The notes beneath the pieces were generated by a model. It saw nothing but the letters and a program-made list of their open reading frames with translations, was not told the DNA's origin and made no database searches. The translations under genes were made by a program, and so were the position numbers. From Nageia nagi (Eukaryota; Pinophyta), in assembly GCA_050084985.1 (NCBI GenBank), contig JBITNC010000001.1, forward strand, positions 87,296,001-87,360,000: a stretch of DNA of 64,000 bases, written 5' to 3'. Below, in pieces: positions 24,556 to 36,180 of the stretch. The stretch's first letter is position 1, and each line of letters begins with the position of its first letter.

Positions 24556-25020
24556 TGTTGGATATATTGTATTCTTTGTAGGAAATAGATTGTACATCTA
24601 AATGGTGATAGTGAGAGTTCGAGAGTAACATCCCCCAAGAAAAATATTTAGGCATTTTTTATTGAATTATGTATACCATAATTTATACACACCTTAAATT
24701 ACATGTATCTCAATGTACATGCATGGTGGTTTTAGCCCATGGTTTTACACCTATTGTATTATAATACCACTTGGTATTTTAAGTTTATTTGATGTTACAA
24801 GATTCTTATATATTATATTGTAAAGTACCTTTTTTGGTATAATGATGATATTGTGGTATAATATAGAAGAGTAGTGAAGTTTTATTTTTGTTGGTCTTTC
24901 TAAGGTAAAATTTGATATCAACTTCATGAATGAATGTTATTTTTTCTTATAATTTAAGATATTATAGCACTATATTTTTAGAATAGGTTTATCAAAATCT
25001 CTTCATCTTGTATCAAATAT
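24556..25020 (+). repeat. Probable 5' LTR of a Ty1-copia element
   Basis: Begins TGTTGGATATATTGTATTC. It is followed at about 25022 by 'gggtattagcttcaagg', a worn form of the copia primer-binding site (TGGTATCAGAGC), and then by copia gag. No second LTR is visible to confirm the ends. Confidence 0.5.
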
Positions 25021-25179
25021 AGGGTATTAGCTTCAAGGGGCATCCTTGTTACTAGGGTTTTATCTTAGTCTAAGAAGAGCTAGGGTGTGTAGGGTTTTTT
25101 ATACTATTATTGAGTGGGAGCTTTATACAAGTGAATCTCATGTGAATATCAATGGCTAATACTTAAAGGATTAATTTGT

Positions 25180-26880
25180 TTTTTTTAAATGATGGTAAGA
25201 GCTTTGAGTTATGGAAGCTAAAAATACAAGATCTACTTATGGATAGAGATCAACAAGTTATTATATTAAGAAAATCCATTGGTATGACAAAACAAAACTA
25301 GGAGAATTTGGATTCGAATGCAAAGAGTACTATTTGATTATGCCTTTCAGATTTAGTCTTGATTAATATCTCTTGATAAAATAGTATTAATGGTGTATGA
25401 GAATAGTTAGGAGCTAAATATTCTAGTCAAAGTTCTTAGTAAAAAAAACTATTTCTTTAGAAGACGTTATAATATCTTCTTCAAATGAATGATGGGGATT
25501 TTATGATAAATCATCTTAATCATTTAACATTAAAATAAGTCAATTATATTCTATTTATATTATGATGTTTGAGAAAAAGTATATTACCTTGTTATGTTCT
25601 TTACAAATCCATGAAATAATTTGGTTATAGCTATTAGTGATACTACTACAACTACTTTGAAGTTCAAGGAAGTGGTTGCATCCATCTTGTTATTAGAATA
25701 AATAAGGTAAAGTTCCATAGACCATATATCCAAGGATATCTTATTTGTAAGGGGTCATTCTTAAGATAAAAATGAGAATAGATCTAAACAATTATAAGGA
25801 AATGCTAAAAGTATGATAAAATTTGCATATAAAAAAGAATTGCAAATCTAAAAATGTTGATAAAAATAAGGAATTTGATGATGCTACTTCAATAAAAGAG
25901 AAGAAATTATAAAACATGAAATAGGTGTATACTTGGCATCTTCAAGTACACATCCATATTATGATACATGGTTGATCGAATTAGGGGCTTCTTTCCATAT
26001 GAATCCTCACATAGAATGGTTTTATGAATATGAGAAGAGTAATATAGGTGATACATTATTAGGATATCATTAAAGAAGTAGAATCATAAGATGTCAAAGG
26101 GCTAAATTAATTTTTAATATGGAAGGGTTAAAATCCTCTCTAGTGTTTTGTATATTCTTTGTTTGGCTAGAAACTTAATTTTTATGAGTAAAATAGTAAT
26201 ACAAGCATGCAACTTATGTTTGAAAAGGATACATACAAAATGGTTTAATGATCAATGGTGTTAATAAGAGGTGTTTAAAGTAGAAAATTGTATAAGTTAT
26301 TGGGTAACATTATGAGTGATTGGTACAATAGCATTATTATTCCTGAATGAGAAATGAATAAAATATATGTCCTTCCTATAGTGAATATGATGTTTTAGCA
26401 TCAAAGAATATGATATATTGGAGAAAAAGGACTTTGTACTTATACACTAATGGTTTGGTTAAAGGTATTTTTTATTGCTTTATAGGTTTTGATTTCTATG
26501 AATATTATATATATGGTAAACAAATTAAAGTAAAGTTTTCATCTAATATTGAAAAAGGAAAATGGATTTTAGATTTATTACATAATTATTTATTTGGAAC
26601 TATGCTTATTCTATCAATTGGAAAATCATTGTACTATATTCCATTTAATGATGATTTTTAAGGTACAAATGGATATATTTTCTTTGAAAGAAATTTAAGG
26701 TTTTCAAAAATTTAAAGATCTTAGACCTCTTGTAGAAAACTAAACAAAGAAGAAAATAAAGCCATTGAGAACATATAATAGTGGAAAATTTTATTCAAAT
26801 GAATTTGATTTATTTTTTAAGAAATATGGTATAGTAATAAAAAATATAACTCCATATCACATTATTACTAACTTGATATT
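25180..26880 (+). mobile_element. Ty1-copia gag-protease-integrase remains
   Basis: Gag (UBN2 type) is recognisable at about 25185-25700: 'FNDGKSFELWKLKIQDLLMDR', 'NAKSTI-LCLSDLVLINIS', 'ISDTTTTTLKFKEVVAS' in shifting frames. The protease region follows at about 25945 ('YYDTWLIELGASFHMNPH', with Glu where the catalytic Asp is expected). The GAG-pre-integrase and the integrase start lie in the open frame 26410-26661 ('GLVKGIFY', 'YIYGKQIKVKF', 'IGKSLYYIPFNDDF'), then 'SNEFDLFFKKYGI' at about 26795. The copy stops at about 26880, where an unrelated minus-strand gypsy element begins, so its RT and 3' LTR are missing. Confidence 0.85.
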
Positions 26881-26884
26881 CTCA

Positions 26885-27900
26885 AAAGCCTCTTTTCTTT
26901 CTAGAGCTTAGTGCAATGGTGTTTCTTTCTTCAACATCTCTATGATTGATCTTACAATTCAAGTGAAGTCTTAGATGAATTTTCTAACAAATTTAACTTG
27001 ACCTAAGAATGATTGGAGGGATTTTTTATTAAAATGAAAACTTAACTTAGAAATAGCATTTACCTAATTTAGATTAATCAACCATTCTTCCTTAGAGATG
27101 ATGTATCCCAATAGCTTTCCTTCCTCAATAGTAAAGATAAAATTCTTAAAATTTAAGGAAATATCAAACTATTGATATTTTAGGAATACTTTCCATAGGT
27201 GTTGTAGGTGGTATTTTATTTATTGAGAGAACAATATGATATTGTCCAACTAGAAAAGGATAGTTTTATTCACTAATTCTTTGAATACATGATCCATTGC
27301 TTTTTGGAGAGTAGATCCAGAATTAGATAGCCCAAAGGGCATCCTTTTCAATTCAAAGGTTCCCCAATTTATGGAAAATGTCATTATGTATTGGTATTCA
27401 TCCTTTACCCATACCTAGTTATAATTGTAAAATCCATCAATCAAGGAGAAACATTTTGCACTAGTAATAATCTGTAAAATTTGCTTCATTGGTGGTAAGG
27501 GATAATTATCATTTAAGGATCCTTTATTTTAGGTACTAAAAATACACACAAATCCTTATGTACCTATTCTTATTCCTTAGTGGAATTAAGTTCAATGCTA
27601 ACTAAGTTGAATATTTGATTAGCTAGATGATGTTAGCATTGAAGAGTTTCAATACTTCCTGCTTAATAGTTGTTTCAATCAAGGGATTGACTAGTATTTT
27701 TTTTTTTTCTAGATTGGTCTTACATCATCTATAAGCTCTATGGTATGTTGAATAATCTCTTTGTTATAAAATTTTAAATTTTCATATGACCAATTTATGA
27801 TCCCAAAAAACTCTTAACATAGTTCCACAATCTTCCTTATTTCCTATGGGCCATTCTTCTTACCAACATTCAAAACCTTTTTGGAAGTTATTTCCACATG
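26885..27900 (-). pseudogene. Gypsy reverse transcriptase (broken)
   Basis: Visible in order: 'DNYPLPPM', 'FSLIDGFYNYN', 'MPFGLSNSGSTLQKAMDHVF' (around 27325-27345), 'LDNIILFS' in place of the YxDD box (27236-27252), and 'GYIISKEEWL', ending in 'KEAFENIK' near 26890. The second catalytic Asp of the YxDD box is replaced by Asn, and stops interrupt the frame, so the enzyme would be inactive. Confidence 0.85.
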
Positions 27901-28109
27901 TTAAAAGGAATTTTCTTTAATCAATAGTCCTCTTTTATTTGCACTACCTTCTTGGTCGAATATTTTCTCAAAAGAAACAATGCCCTTGGGGAATGCATTA
28001 TTTTGTAATTGTATAATATCTTGCTCCTAGTATTTATGGCTTGGGAGTTCCAACATAAAAGCTCTTCAATAAGAAAGTTTTGATATGTTGATCATCATTA
28101 AATAATTAT

Positions 28110-28590
28110 TAGAAGCATTCATTATTTATCATTAAGGGCTTGTATCACCTTTATACCTTTTTTGTTGAAATGATAATCTATTGGATCAATCTTTGCTCCC
28201 TTTTGGGCTAATGCATCTGCCTCCTAATTTTCCAACCTAGGAATAGCCATGCAATTAATAAAATAGAAACTCTAAAAGAGATCCTAAACTTTGTTTTTAT
28301 ATGCTTTTTAGTAATGATGTTTGATTGATAACTTGTTAGTGAATTGGTTGATTACTAGTTCAAAGTCTTCGAATATCTAAATACATTAAATGCCTATTTT
28401 GGTGGCCTAATCCAACCTTAGGCATAAATCTTCATACTTAGTTGCATTATTAGTGCAGCTCCATATGAACCAAATGCAAATTTCTTTATTCTTTCTAAGG
28501 GATATTTTAACACTATTCTAGCTCTTGCTCTAATCTTGGATCTAGCACCATCAAAGTGCATATCCCATACTTTTGAACCTCTTAGTTGAT
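28110..28590 (-). pseudogene. RNase H-like domain placed before RT
   Basis: The translation reads 'MHFDGARSK' (28535-28561), 'GIVLKYP'-like and 'KFAFGSYG' pieces, then 'DFELVINQFTNK', 'KAYKNKVQDL' and 'IPRLENQEADALAQKGAKI' near 28230. This is the pattern of RVT_3 type RNase H domains of plant gypsy polyproteins (DGA..., GDSELVxxQ, NxxADALA). It lies between protease and RT on the coding strand. Confidence 0.75.
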
Positions 28591-28591
28591 G

Positions 28592-29146
28592 TTATATCAA
28601 GGCTAGTACTAAATTATCCATCTCAATGATAACATATTTTTTAGATTCAACTTCTACTAAATTTAATAAATTCATGGTATTTTCATCTTCAATATGTAGT
28701 TCCTCAATCAATCGATCAAGCTCTTTTGCTCCATAGTATATCATATTTACTTGATGCATATTTTCCATACAAAAAGGATATGTAGATTCATTAAATATTT
28801 TCACCTTCTTATCCTTACATGGAACCATGTTACATGTGTAATCCATGGCTAAGTAACCCCCAAGTTTAGTAGTGAACTCTCTAGATAGGCAAATCCTAAA
28901 TAGAGCTAGTAGGTCCATCACTATAATATCTTGGATCATTGATATCTTTGTATACTTATACAATATCATTCCCACATCTTTGATCACACCAATTTTCTTC
29001 ACATTGGTTCTGTTAAGCTGCAACACTCCATTTGAAGTTCTTATACATTCTATAAGCATTACATCTACAATCTTATTAGGTGTGATGGTTGTTGAAGCTC
29101 CATAATTGATCAAATAATTATGCACTACATGGCCTTTTATTTGCAA
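28592..29146 (-). pseudogene. Gypsy aspartic protease region
   Basis: An open frame of 184 residues. 'NYLINYGASTTITPNKIVD' occupies the place of the catalytic 'LIDxGAS' motif, with Asn for the essential Asp, and 'DLLALFRICLSREFTTKLGGYL' is the conserved segment after the protease fold in this gypsy group. The longest gypsy frame of the window, but its active site is lost. Confidence 0.8.
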
Positions 29147-29989
29147 AGATATGTAGAAAGGTGGAGTATAATTTTTCCCATTCTCGTAAGCTTAATGATA
29201 ACTTATAAATTATATTCAAACATATCTACATCCTTATTTGAGGTAAATAAGGTTACTTTAAGGAGATCAATTTGCTCAGTAATATGTAAGGCATCAAATA
29301 ACAAGATTCAAGAAGGAGTTCATTTTAGTTCTTCAACAATATTGTAAGAGCTTAGGGTTATGGGCCTACCTTCTTTATTAGGAACCTTTTTTGGAATTAT
29401 TGGACTACTTCATCTTGATGTGCTTGAGTTACTGATGGGAACCAAAATACTTTAGTAGCCTTATTTCTTTAATCAATGAACTATTCATTTTCTTTGGCCA
29501 TATCAGTTTTACTACTCCTAGCAGTCTACAGAGCTTTGCATTTGATTGGTTCCTTATAATATTCTATTGATTTCCCTTTCAAAGGTACTTATATGATCTC
29601 TTTAGAAGAGGCTTGACTTAAGGATGAGGTTGGGATCTTTGAACCTTCTTTTCATGGCTTCTTGTAACTTTTAATTTTAATAGTAAAAATACTAACATTA
29701 GTTGAACTTATATTTATAAAATTTATTTTTGGAGCCTCAAAATTCATGCATTCACACATGAAACCTCTATTAGCTACTCATTACAATTGATATTGATATG
29801 TTGGGTATGATTCTTACACATGAGAATCATTTCAAGTTATATACCAGTGTAAACATTGAGTGTATCATACCTCAAGTGATAAATGAAATCATAGTATTTA
29901 TTCCTTTATTACATAGGGGAATATCATTTTTTATCATCCATCAAATATTCAATTTCTCTTTAGGATGATGATCTAACTATCCATACTTT

Positions 29990-30930
29990 AGAGCATAGCT
30001 TTGAGCTCATTAATCTCTATCTACATGGAACTTTCCCCTTGAGCTTTTATACTTAAGGGGGTATCAGTAAAGCAATAGGTATGTTTGGTGTTAGAAGTGC
30101 TAATCATATTTTGGAGTTGATAACTGATTTGATAACTTTTTCGCTTTGGAGTTTCCCAAAAATGGATGATACACTCTAAGTATCTTAATAAGAGGGGAAG
30201 AAAATGAAGTTGATAATATTTGGTTCTCCTTAGGGAGTATAACATATGGGTTAAAAGGAGAAGTGATTCTATGTAGAAGTTTCCTCATAATGATAAGTGA
30301 TATTTCAATTGTTATTACCACTCGTTATAGTTTTATGAAGATAATTTCTTTGAATATCTCACTTTTTAGGACCAAAATAGGTGAAAGAAGACCTTAAGAA
30401 GTACATGTATGCAATTGATATCAAGGGTTTTATTTAAGCTAAAATTACACTTTAAGTTTTTCCAAAATGGATACTAAACTCTATGATAGACTCTTGTGCA
30501 TGCCTTATAATTTTAGTGAAATGAGTGAATAAGGAGTATCAATCTCCTATTTCATCAAATTCCTTGATAAAAGGTTTAGCTAACTAATATCAATTGGTTA
30601 TAGAGCTATATGGTAGGCATTTGTACAAAATAGTATTTTCCCATTGAAATAATGGGCTAAAAACCCTCACTATTATATATTCTTGAGTGATATTATGTAT
30701 TTTACTTATGGCAATCACATCAAGATAGTGCTCATATGTCATCTTCTCAGTACCATCATAATTTGGAAGGGATTTAAAAGGGTTAGATAGAATGGTTGTT
30801 ACATTTATCAAAGTTAATGGACCTATCGTATTCCACTTTAGGTAGATTCATTTTGTTACTTGAGTTGTCATTATAGCTATCGTGTTTAACGATCATAGTA
30901 GGGTTCAAGTAAGAGGTATTTCTTGAATTG
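29990..30930 (-). pseudogene. Gypsy gag remains
   Basis: The frame 30590-30811 reads 'SLPNYDGTEKMTYEHYLDVI' and ends 'CLPYSSITN', the pattern of the retrotransposon gag domain ('LPxFxGxGxxTAxEHI...LPxxSIxxW'). Downstream frames (30021-30321) continue without a clear domain and with stops. Confidence 0.65.
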
Positions 30931-31143
30931 GGATGTTAGTTAAGGACTTAGTCCTTACGATAGTTTTCTTCCCTTTTAGATAAAGTTCATAAAACTCAAG
31001 AAGATATTTACTTGACATAGCCTAAGATCTTGTGAATATAAACTCAATTTTAAAATTTAGCAAGATTCTATCTCACGAATGAGTTCTTTCCCAAAGTTGA
31101 TTGCATTTGAGATAATAGCAATGAACACAACTAATCTTATTTT

Positions 31144-31157
31144 GCAGAGTCACCAAT
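31144..31157 (-). other. Gypsy primer-binding site
   Basis: The minus strand reads ATTGGTGACTCTGC, like the TTGGTGACTCTGCTGGGG stretch found next to the 5' LTR of many plant Ty3-gypsy elements. It lies just before the gag region of the minus-strand element. Confidence 0.7.
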
Positions 31158-32772
31158 AATATCCTTATAAATCTTAATCTTTGAAAATGGATGGGATGTT
31201 ATCCCACTGGGCATACCATAAAAGTGACTATTAATTGAGATTATGTAATATTCATTCACTTGTGAATCAAAATCAATTGAATCACTAGGGATGAACCACT
31301 TTTCATAGTTTAACCTTTGGGATGATGTTTGATACCTTATCTATTGGGATAGAGTCCTTTTAGGGGAGGGTTTGCTACACTACTATCTGAAAGCGTAGGG
31401 TGCAAGAGAGAGATAAAAGATGAAAGTGCAAGAAAGTAATTAAAATGAACATCCTTGACCAACATATGCTTCCTTAAGCATAATTAATAGAAAGACATAT
31501 AAATTAATAGCCATAAATTATATCACCTTAACTAGTAATAATAGCTAGATATGAAATTAACAAATACTAACTCAATATTCATCTATGAAGTTGTAAAGCA
31601 TACATAAAAATATACATAATAATTTAAGCACATACATGAACAAATAGTGGATGAAAGGTCAAACATGTCATAACTGTATTCAAAAAATAGCCTTAGTAAA
31701 ATTACATAGTAAAAACACTTAAATGTACAACCCTTATTACATTGAATTGCCATATATTTATAGGAAGGAATATACCAAAATATCCTAACTAAACTTAAGC
31801 TCTAACTACTACTAAAACTCATTGTTTGGTTACATTGAAGCTAGCCTTTAAAGAAAGCTAAAACTAAACTTGGAGAAATCCTCCAAAACACTATAGTATT
31901 CCCTTCATTCGGCATGCATGGTTCTACTAACTTGGTCATGCTCTTTAGCTACTCCACTCCTAAGTAGACTCTTTTAATACTTACTACCATTATAATGGCT
32001 CCCTCTCCCAAGATTGCTTTGGGGACTTCATTGGGCAAGTTTACTAGCCTTTTGGGCTTTTGCATATCTAATCATGGATAAACTCTAGCTTTTTCCTCCT
32101 TCTAAGATTTATACTCCCATTTGTTGATGTCATCACTCTCTCCCTCCCATAATTAGTTTAAAACTAGTTATTGAAGCCTCATTGATGTCATCATCTTGGT
32201 TTACTAACTATCCAAACTCATGAATGCTTTCCTTATCTTCATACTTAAGCTTTAAATATATATCGGGTGTTCAACTTCTTGTTGTTGACATCATCATCTG
32301 AAATTAGTGAAAAATTCATTATTCTAACCTTTCTAACATCATTGCTTTAGCTAACTAACAATTTAGCCTCTCACATGCTCTTTCCACTTCCATATTGTAC
32401 TTTTAAATACCTCTTGGGTGTTAGACTTAATGTTGTTGGTGTCAATTTCTTCAAACCCCCAAAATCAATTCAACCTTTGCTCTCTTGGTGTGGGTGATGT
32501 CATTTGTTGAGGGGCTCTCAGGACTTTTGTTACTTTTCTTACTAGAACCATTCTTTTCATTTAGTGATGTTAGTTGGTTTGTCGATCCAAACTTAGACTA
32601 TTCTTTGAGATTTGATGACCTTATTACATCATGACAATAATAGATTTTCCTTATATTCTAAATATCAATACTTTGCCCATCAAGTGTTGATATCACTATT
32701 AAAGTACTCATAGATTTAGAGTATTTTAAACTCCTTTACCTCTTGAGTGTTTTCATTATTCTTTTTCCTAAC
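31158..32772 (-). repeat. Probable 5' LTR of the minus-strand gypsy element
   Basis: Defined on one side by the primer-binding site and, less surely, on the other by a terminal TGTTAGG on the minus strand at 32772. Inside are worn repeats of a block such as 'ttaaatacctcttgggtgtt...gttgttgacatcatcat' near 32255, 32400 and 32720. No partner LTR is in the window. Confidence 0.45.
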
Positions 32773-32882
32773 ATCATCATATGATATTGCTATTTTTTCT
32801 TATGTTTAAGATTTTGCATGACCTTAGGAGGGTTTATATAGTGCACACTCAAAATATTTCATACTTAGATCCTCAAAGTAAA

Positions 32883-32908
32883 TACATACATGCACATATA
32901 CATATACA

Positions 32909-32955
<47 letters not shown>

Positions 32956-32960
32956 TTACA
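32883..32960. repeat. (CATA)n/(TA)n microsatellite
   Basis: A run of 'cata' repeats passes into (TA)n. It lies between the gypsy LTR and a PPR fragment. Confidence 0.9.
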
Positions 32961-32978
32961 TATATAGAAATTATAGTG

Positions 32979-33230
32979 GGCATTAATCTAGATCATGTTA
33001 CATTTGTTAGTGTGTTATCTCCATGTAGCCATGAAGGTTTAGTGAAATAGGCCTATCAATACTTCAAATTCATGAATGATTATTATCATATTACATCCAC
33101 AACAAAATACTAGATATGTATGATTGACCTTCTTGGTCGTGTTGGGCATAGTAAAAAGCCTTAAGAAATAACATGCCAATAAAACTTGATGTAATTATGA
33201 TAATGACCAAGAATTAGACTTATTTTCTAA
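32979..33230 (+). pseudogene. PPR pseudogene fragment 1
   Basis: Reads 'GINLDHVTFVSVLSPCSHEG', a stop, 'YQYFKFMNDYYHI', 'CMIDLLGRVGH' and 'MPIKLD'. These are the phrases of the last PPR motifs and the E region of PLS-class PPR proteins (usual form 'GIKPDHVTFVSVLSACSHAGLV...MVDLLGRAGHLDEA...MPIKPD'). Several stops show it is dead. Another PPR-like phrase, 'ISWIVMIVGYARNGYT', lies at 33660-33710. Confidence 0.75.
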
Positions 33231-34224
33231 AGCTTGCAACTAAACTACTTCTCTCCCTTTATTTACTTTCTAACCTTTTTTAGATAGGATTATATATTTA
33301 AACCAAGTGCTTCAAGTCCATATGACTCATAATAAATAAAAACCTATTAAGCTTAGTAACATGTATAGACAATGGACCATAGGGAAGAGATGCCTCATTT
33401 TCATTATTTTTAGCATATGGAATCATGTGATATATTATCTTACTTTGTTCAAAAATAATTGCATGAATTTTTTTATATACTATCAGTCATGAACACTTTA
33501 AGCATGGGATGCAATACTTAGATAACATTTACAACTTTCTAGTTGCAATATATCAACTTTATTTCATAATCTTTGAACCAATAATTAAACAATGTTGAAT
33601 CCAAAAACCTTATGCTTTTTCTCCATGTAAACTTAAATTTAAAGTCAAATTCAATAATTTCATGGATTGTAATGATAGTAGGTTATGCAAGGAATGGTTA
33701 TACAATAAATTATTGTAAGGAATACCAATCATTTTCACCACTTTAAAGATAGATAGTATTCATGTGATGTTTGTTGGTGATTGACTAAAGGATATTTGCT
33801 ATGAAAACACAATAAAGGTTTTTCTATAAAATGGTTTACTTTAAAAAATAGAGTAGAATTCAAAAAATGTATGCGTTATCCCCATCTAAGCTAAGAGTTA
33901 AAGTGAACAATATGACATATAATCTAATATTTCAAGATCTCTAATGCTAGCATCTATTATGAGATTTATTAGATTTAATGTAGTCTCCATGGATTTCTTT
34001 ATGTAAATTATGATGAAGACACCTTCAACTTATTTGTAAATATATTTCTTCATAAATTATGTATTATGCATACGTTACCTCAAAAGTACACAATTTACAA
34101 AAAATACAAAAGGAGGACCTAGTACACAAAAAATGCAATTGATTAGTTTTATACCAAATTCAATAACCTTTGTAAGTATTATTCATGTATGTGTAACTTT
34201 TGTAGCTTTTAAATGGGGCATGGA

Positions 34225-34705
34225 TACTCATGGATAAATAACTAGAAGTGGGTTTCTTTTGCATACAATTATGGTAATATCCCTAATAGACATGTATTCA
34301 AAATATGGGAGCATTAAGTAGAAAAGCATTTTATTTGATAACATGTGTACAAGATAAATAATTTTATGGAATGCAGTAATTACATGATATGTAAGGAATG
34401 GTTGTAGCAAAGAAGCCATAAAACTATTTGAATAAATCAAATATATGGGCATTAATCCAAATGATGTTACATGTTTTACTGTATTATCTTCATGTAGCCA
34501 TGCAAGTCTAGTGAAAAAGAGATATCAATATTTAAAATTTATGATTGATTATTATCGTATTACACCTATAATAAATGCATAATACATGCTTCTTGGTCAT
34601 GTTGAGAATATAGATGAAGCAAATGACTATATAAATAACATACTAATAAAACTTCATGCTACAATGTGGAGTTATTTGCTTAATACAAAGACTAGTTTAT
34701 AGGAA
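34225..34705 (+). pseudogene. PPR pseudogene fragment 2
   Basis: Reads 'SLIDMYSKYGSI', 'ILWNAVIT-YVRNGCSKEAIK', 'INPNDVTCFTVLSSCSHASL', 'YQYLKFMIDYYRITP' and 'MLLGHVENIDEANDYIN'. One full PPR-PPR-E stretch is thus represented, in shifting frames with stops. The following spacer (34706-34800) resembles the one after fragment 3, so the two arose by duplication. Confidence 0.75.
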
Positions 34706-35019
34706 ATTATGGAGTTGTTCACATTGTAATAAACCATTAACTTATCTTCCTCGCCTCATTTTTTCATATGCATATTTTATTGGGTTTGCTACCAATTTGT
34801 ATGGTAAACCCCAAATAACAACTATAATAACCAATTATTACATAGTACATAAATAATTTTGCTCAATTTTGTTATCAAATGCATATGCAGGTAAACCCCC
34901 AAACCTAATTACATTAGCAGATAAACCCTTACTCACATGACTTATTTAATCGTATGCCTATTTTTCTTCATTTTGTTACCAATTTGAGCAGTAAGTTGCT
35001 AAACTAAATGTGTGTTTAT

Positions 35020-35480
35020 TTTACATGCAATTATGATAATAACCTTGATAGACATGTATGCAAAATATGAGAGTATTAAGATAGTAAGGGTTTTATTTAA
35101 GAAGATGTGTTATGAACAAATAATTCCATGGAAATCAATATATATCAAGTGATAAAGGGATATCAATAACTTCAAGTGTGATAATAACCCTAATATACAT
35201 ATATGCAAAATATGGGAGCATTGATATGATAGGGATTTTATTTGACAAGATGCATTATGAACAAACAATTCCATTGAAAGTAATGCAAGTCTAGTGATAA
35301 AGGGATATTAATTACTTCAAATTATGAATGAATATTACACCCATAATGAATGAAATTATAAAATGCATGTATGGTTGACCTTCATGGTCATTTTGGGTAT
35401 CTAGATGAATCAAAAGACTTTATAAATAACATGCCAATAAAATATTATGTTGTAGTATGGAATTATTTGCTTAGTACTTT
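35020..35480 (+). pseudogene. PPR pseudogene fragment 3
   Basis: Two worn copies of 'MIITLIDMYAKYESI...LFKKMCYEQIIPWK' are seen (35030-35150 and 35180-35290), followed by an E-region remnant ('MNEYYTHNE', 'ITCQ', 'MWNYLL'-like). Stops and shifts are frequent. Confidence 0.7.
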
Positions 35481-36180
35481 GACTAGTTTGTAGGTAATGG
35501 TGATGGAGTTATTTTTCTTGTAGTGATAAACCTTAACTTGCCTTCCTCCTTTCATTTTCTCATATGGTATTTTTTTTTGTTTTTCTACCAATTTGGGTAG
35601 TAAATGTTGAGCATGTACTAAGTTTTGGTAATGCATGATACTTGAACCCTTTTTTATATTTTTCTAAATGTTAATTGTTATGATACTTTTAAACCATTGT
35701 ATTTTGATCTATTAGGTCGATTAATAACCACCATTGATAATATGTGTTGTAGGTATAGTATTATGGTGTATCCCATGTGTGATATTATATACTATTTTTT
35801 ATATATTTACAATAAAATCCAAAGTGAAAGATATTTTAGAGGTAAGTAATGCCCTTGAGAAAAATAAAGATACAAAGCATGTTAATGAAATTATTGGTAT
35901 TATCGATAATATTATAAATTAGAATGATAAAATTATAATTTCTTGCTTAGTTATTAAATGAACAAGTTAACAACATTGCCTAAGATAGTGATGATATATT
36001 TCTTAACAATGATCATATTTTCATTAATGTTAATATTGTTGATGGTGTCATTATAAATTATCTTATTATTGCTCATTTTAATAATGATAGTGAAGATAAT
36101 ATTGATATAATTCATGATGTTGCTTCCTTTGAAAAATAAAAATTAATGGTTTCTAATAATGATGATAGACTTTATAAGTT

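Larger units (their letters stand above)
26885..31157 (-). mobile_element. Ty3-gypsy retrotransposon internal region, 3' truncated
   Basis: On the minus strand the order is primer-binding site (31144-31157), gag (about 30930-29990), protease (29146-28592), an RNase H domain (28590-28110), then reverse transcriptase (about 27900-26885). Stops and shifts are common in all parts. The copy ends in the connection zone after RT, at the copia fragment, so the usual RNase H after RT, the integrase and the 3' LTR are absent. Confidence 0.85.

Noticed and set aside
32781-33050. 89-codon frame with a His/Ile/Tyr repeat
   Set aside because: The middle is a translated microsatellite; only its last part is a PPR remnant.
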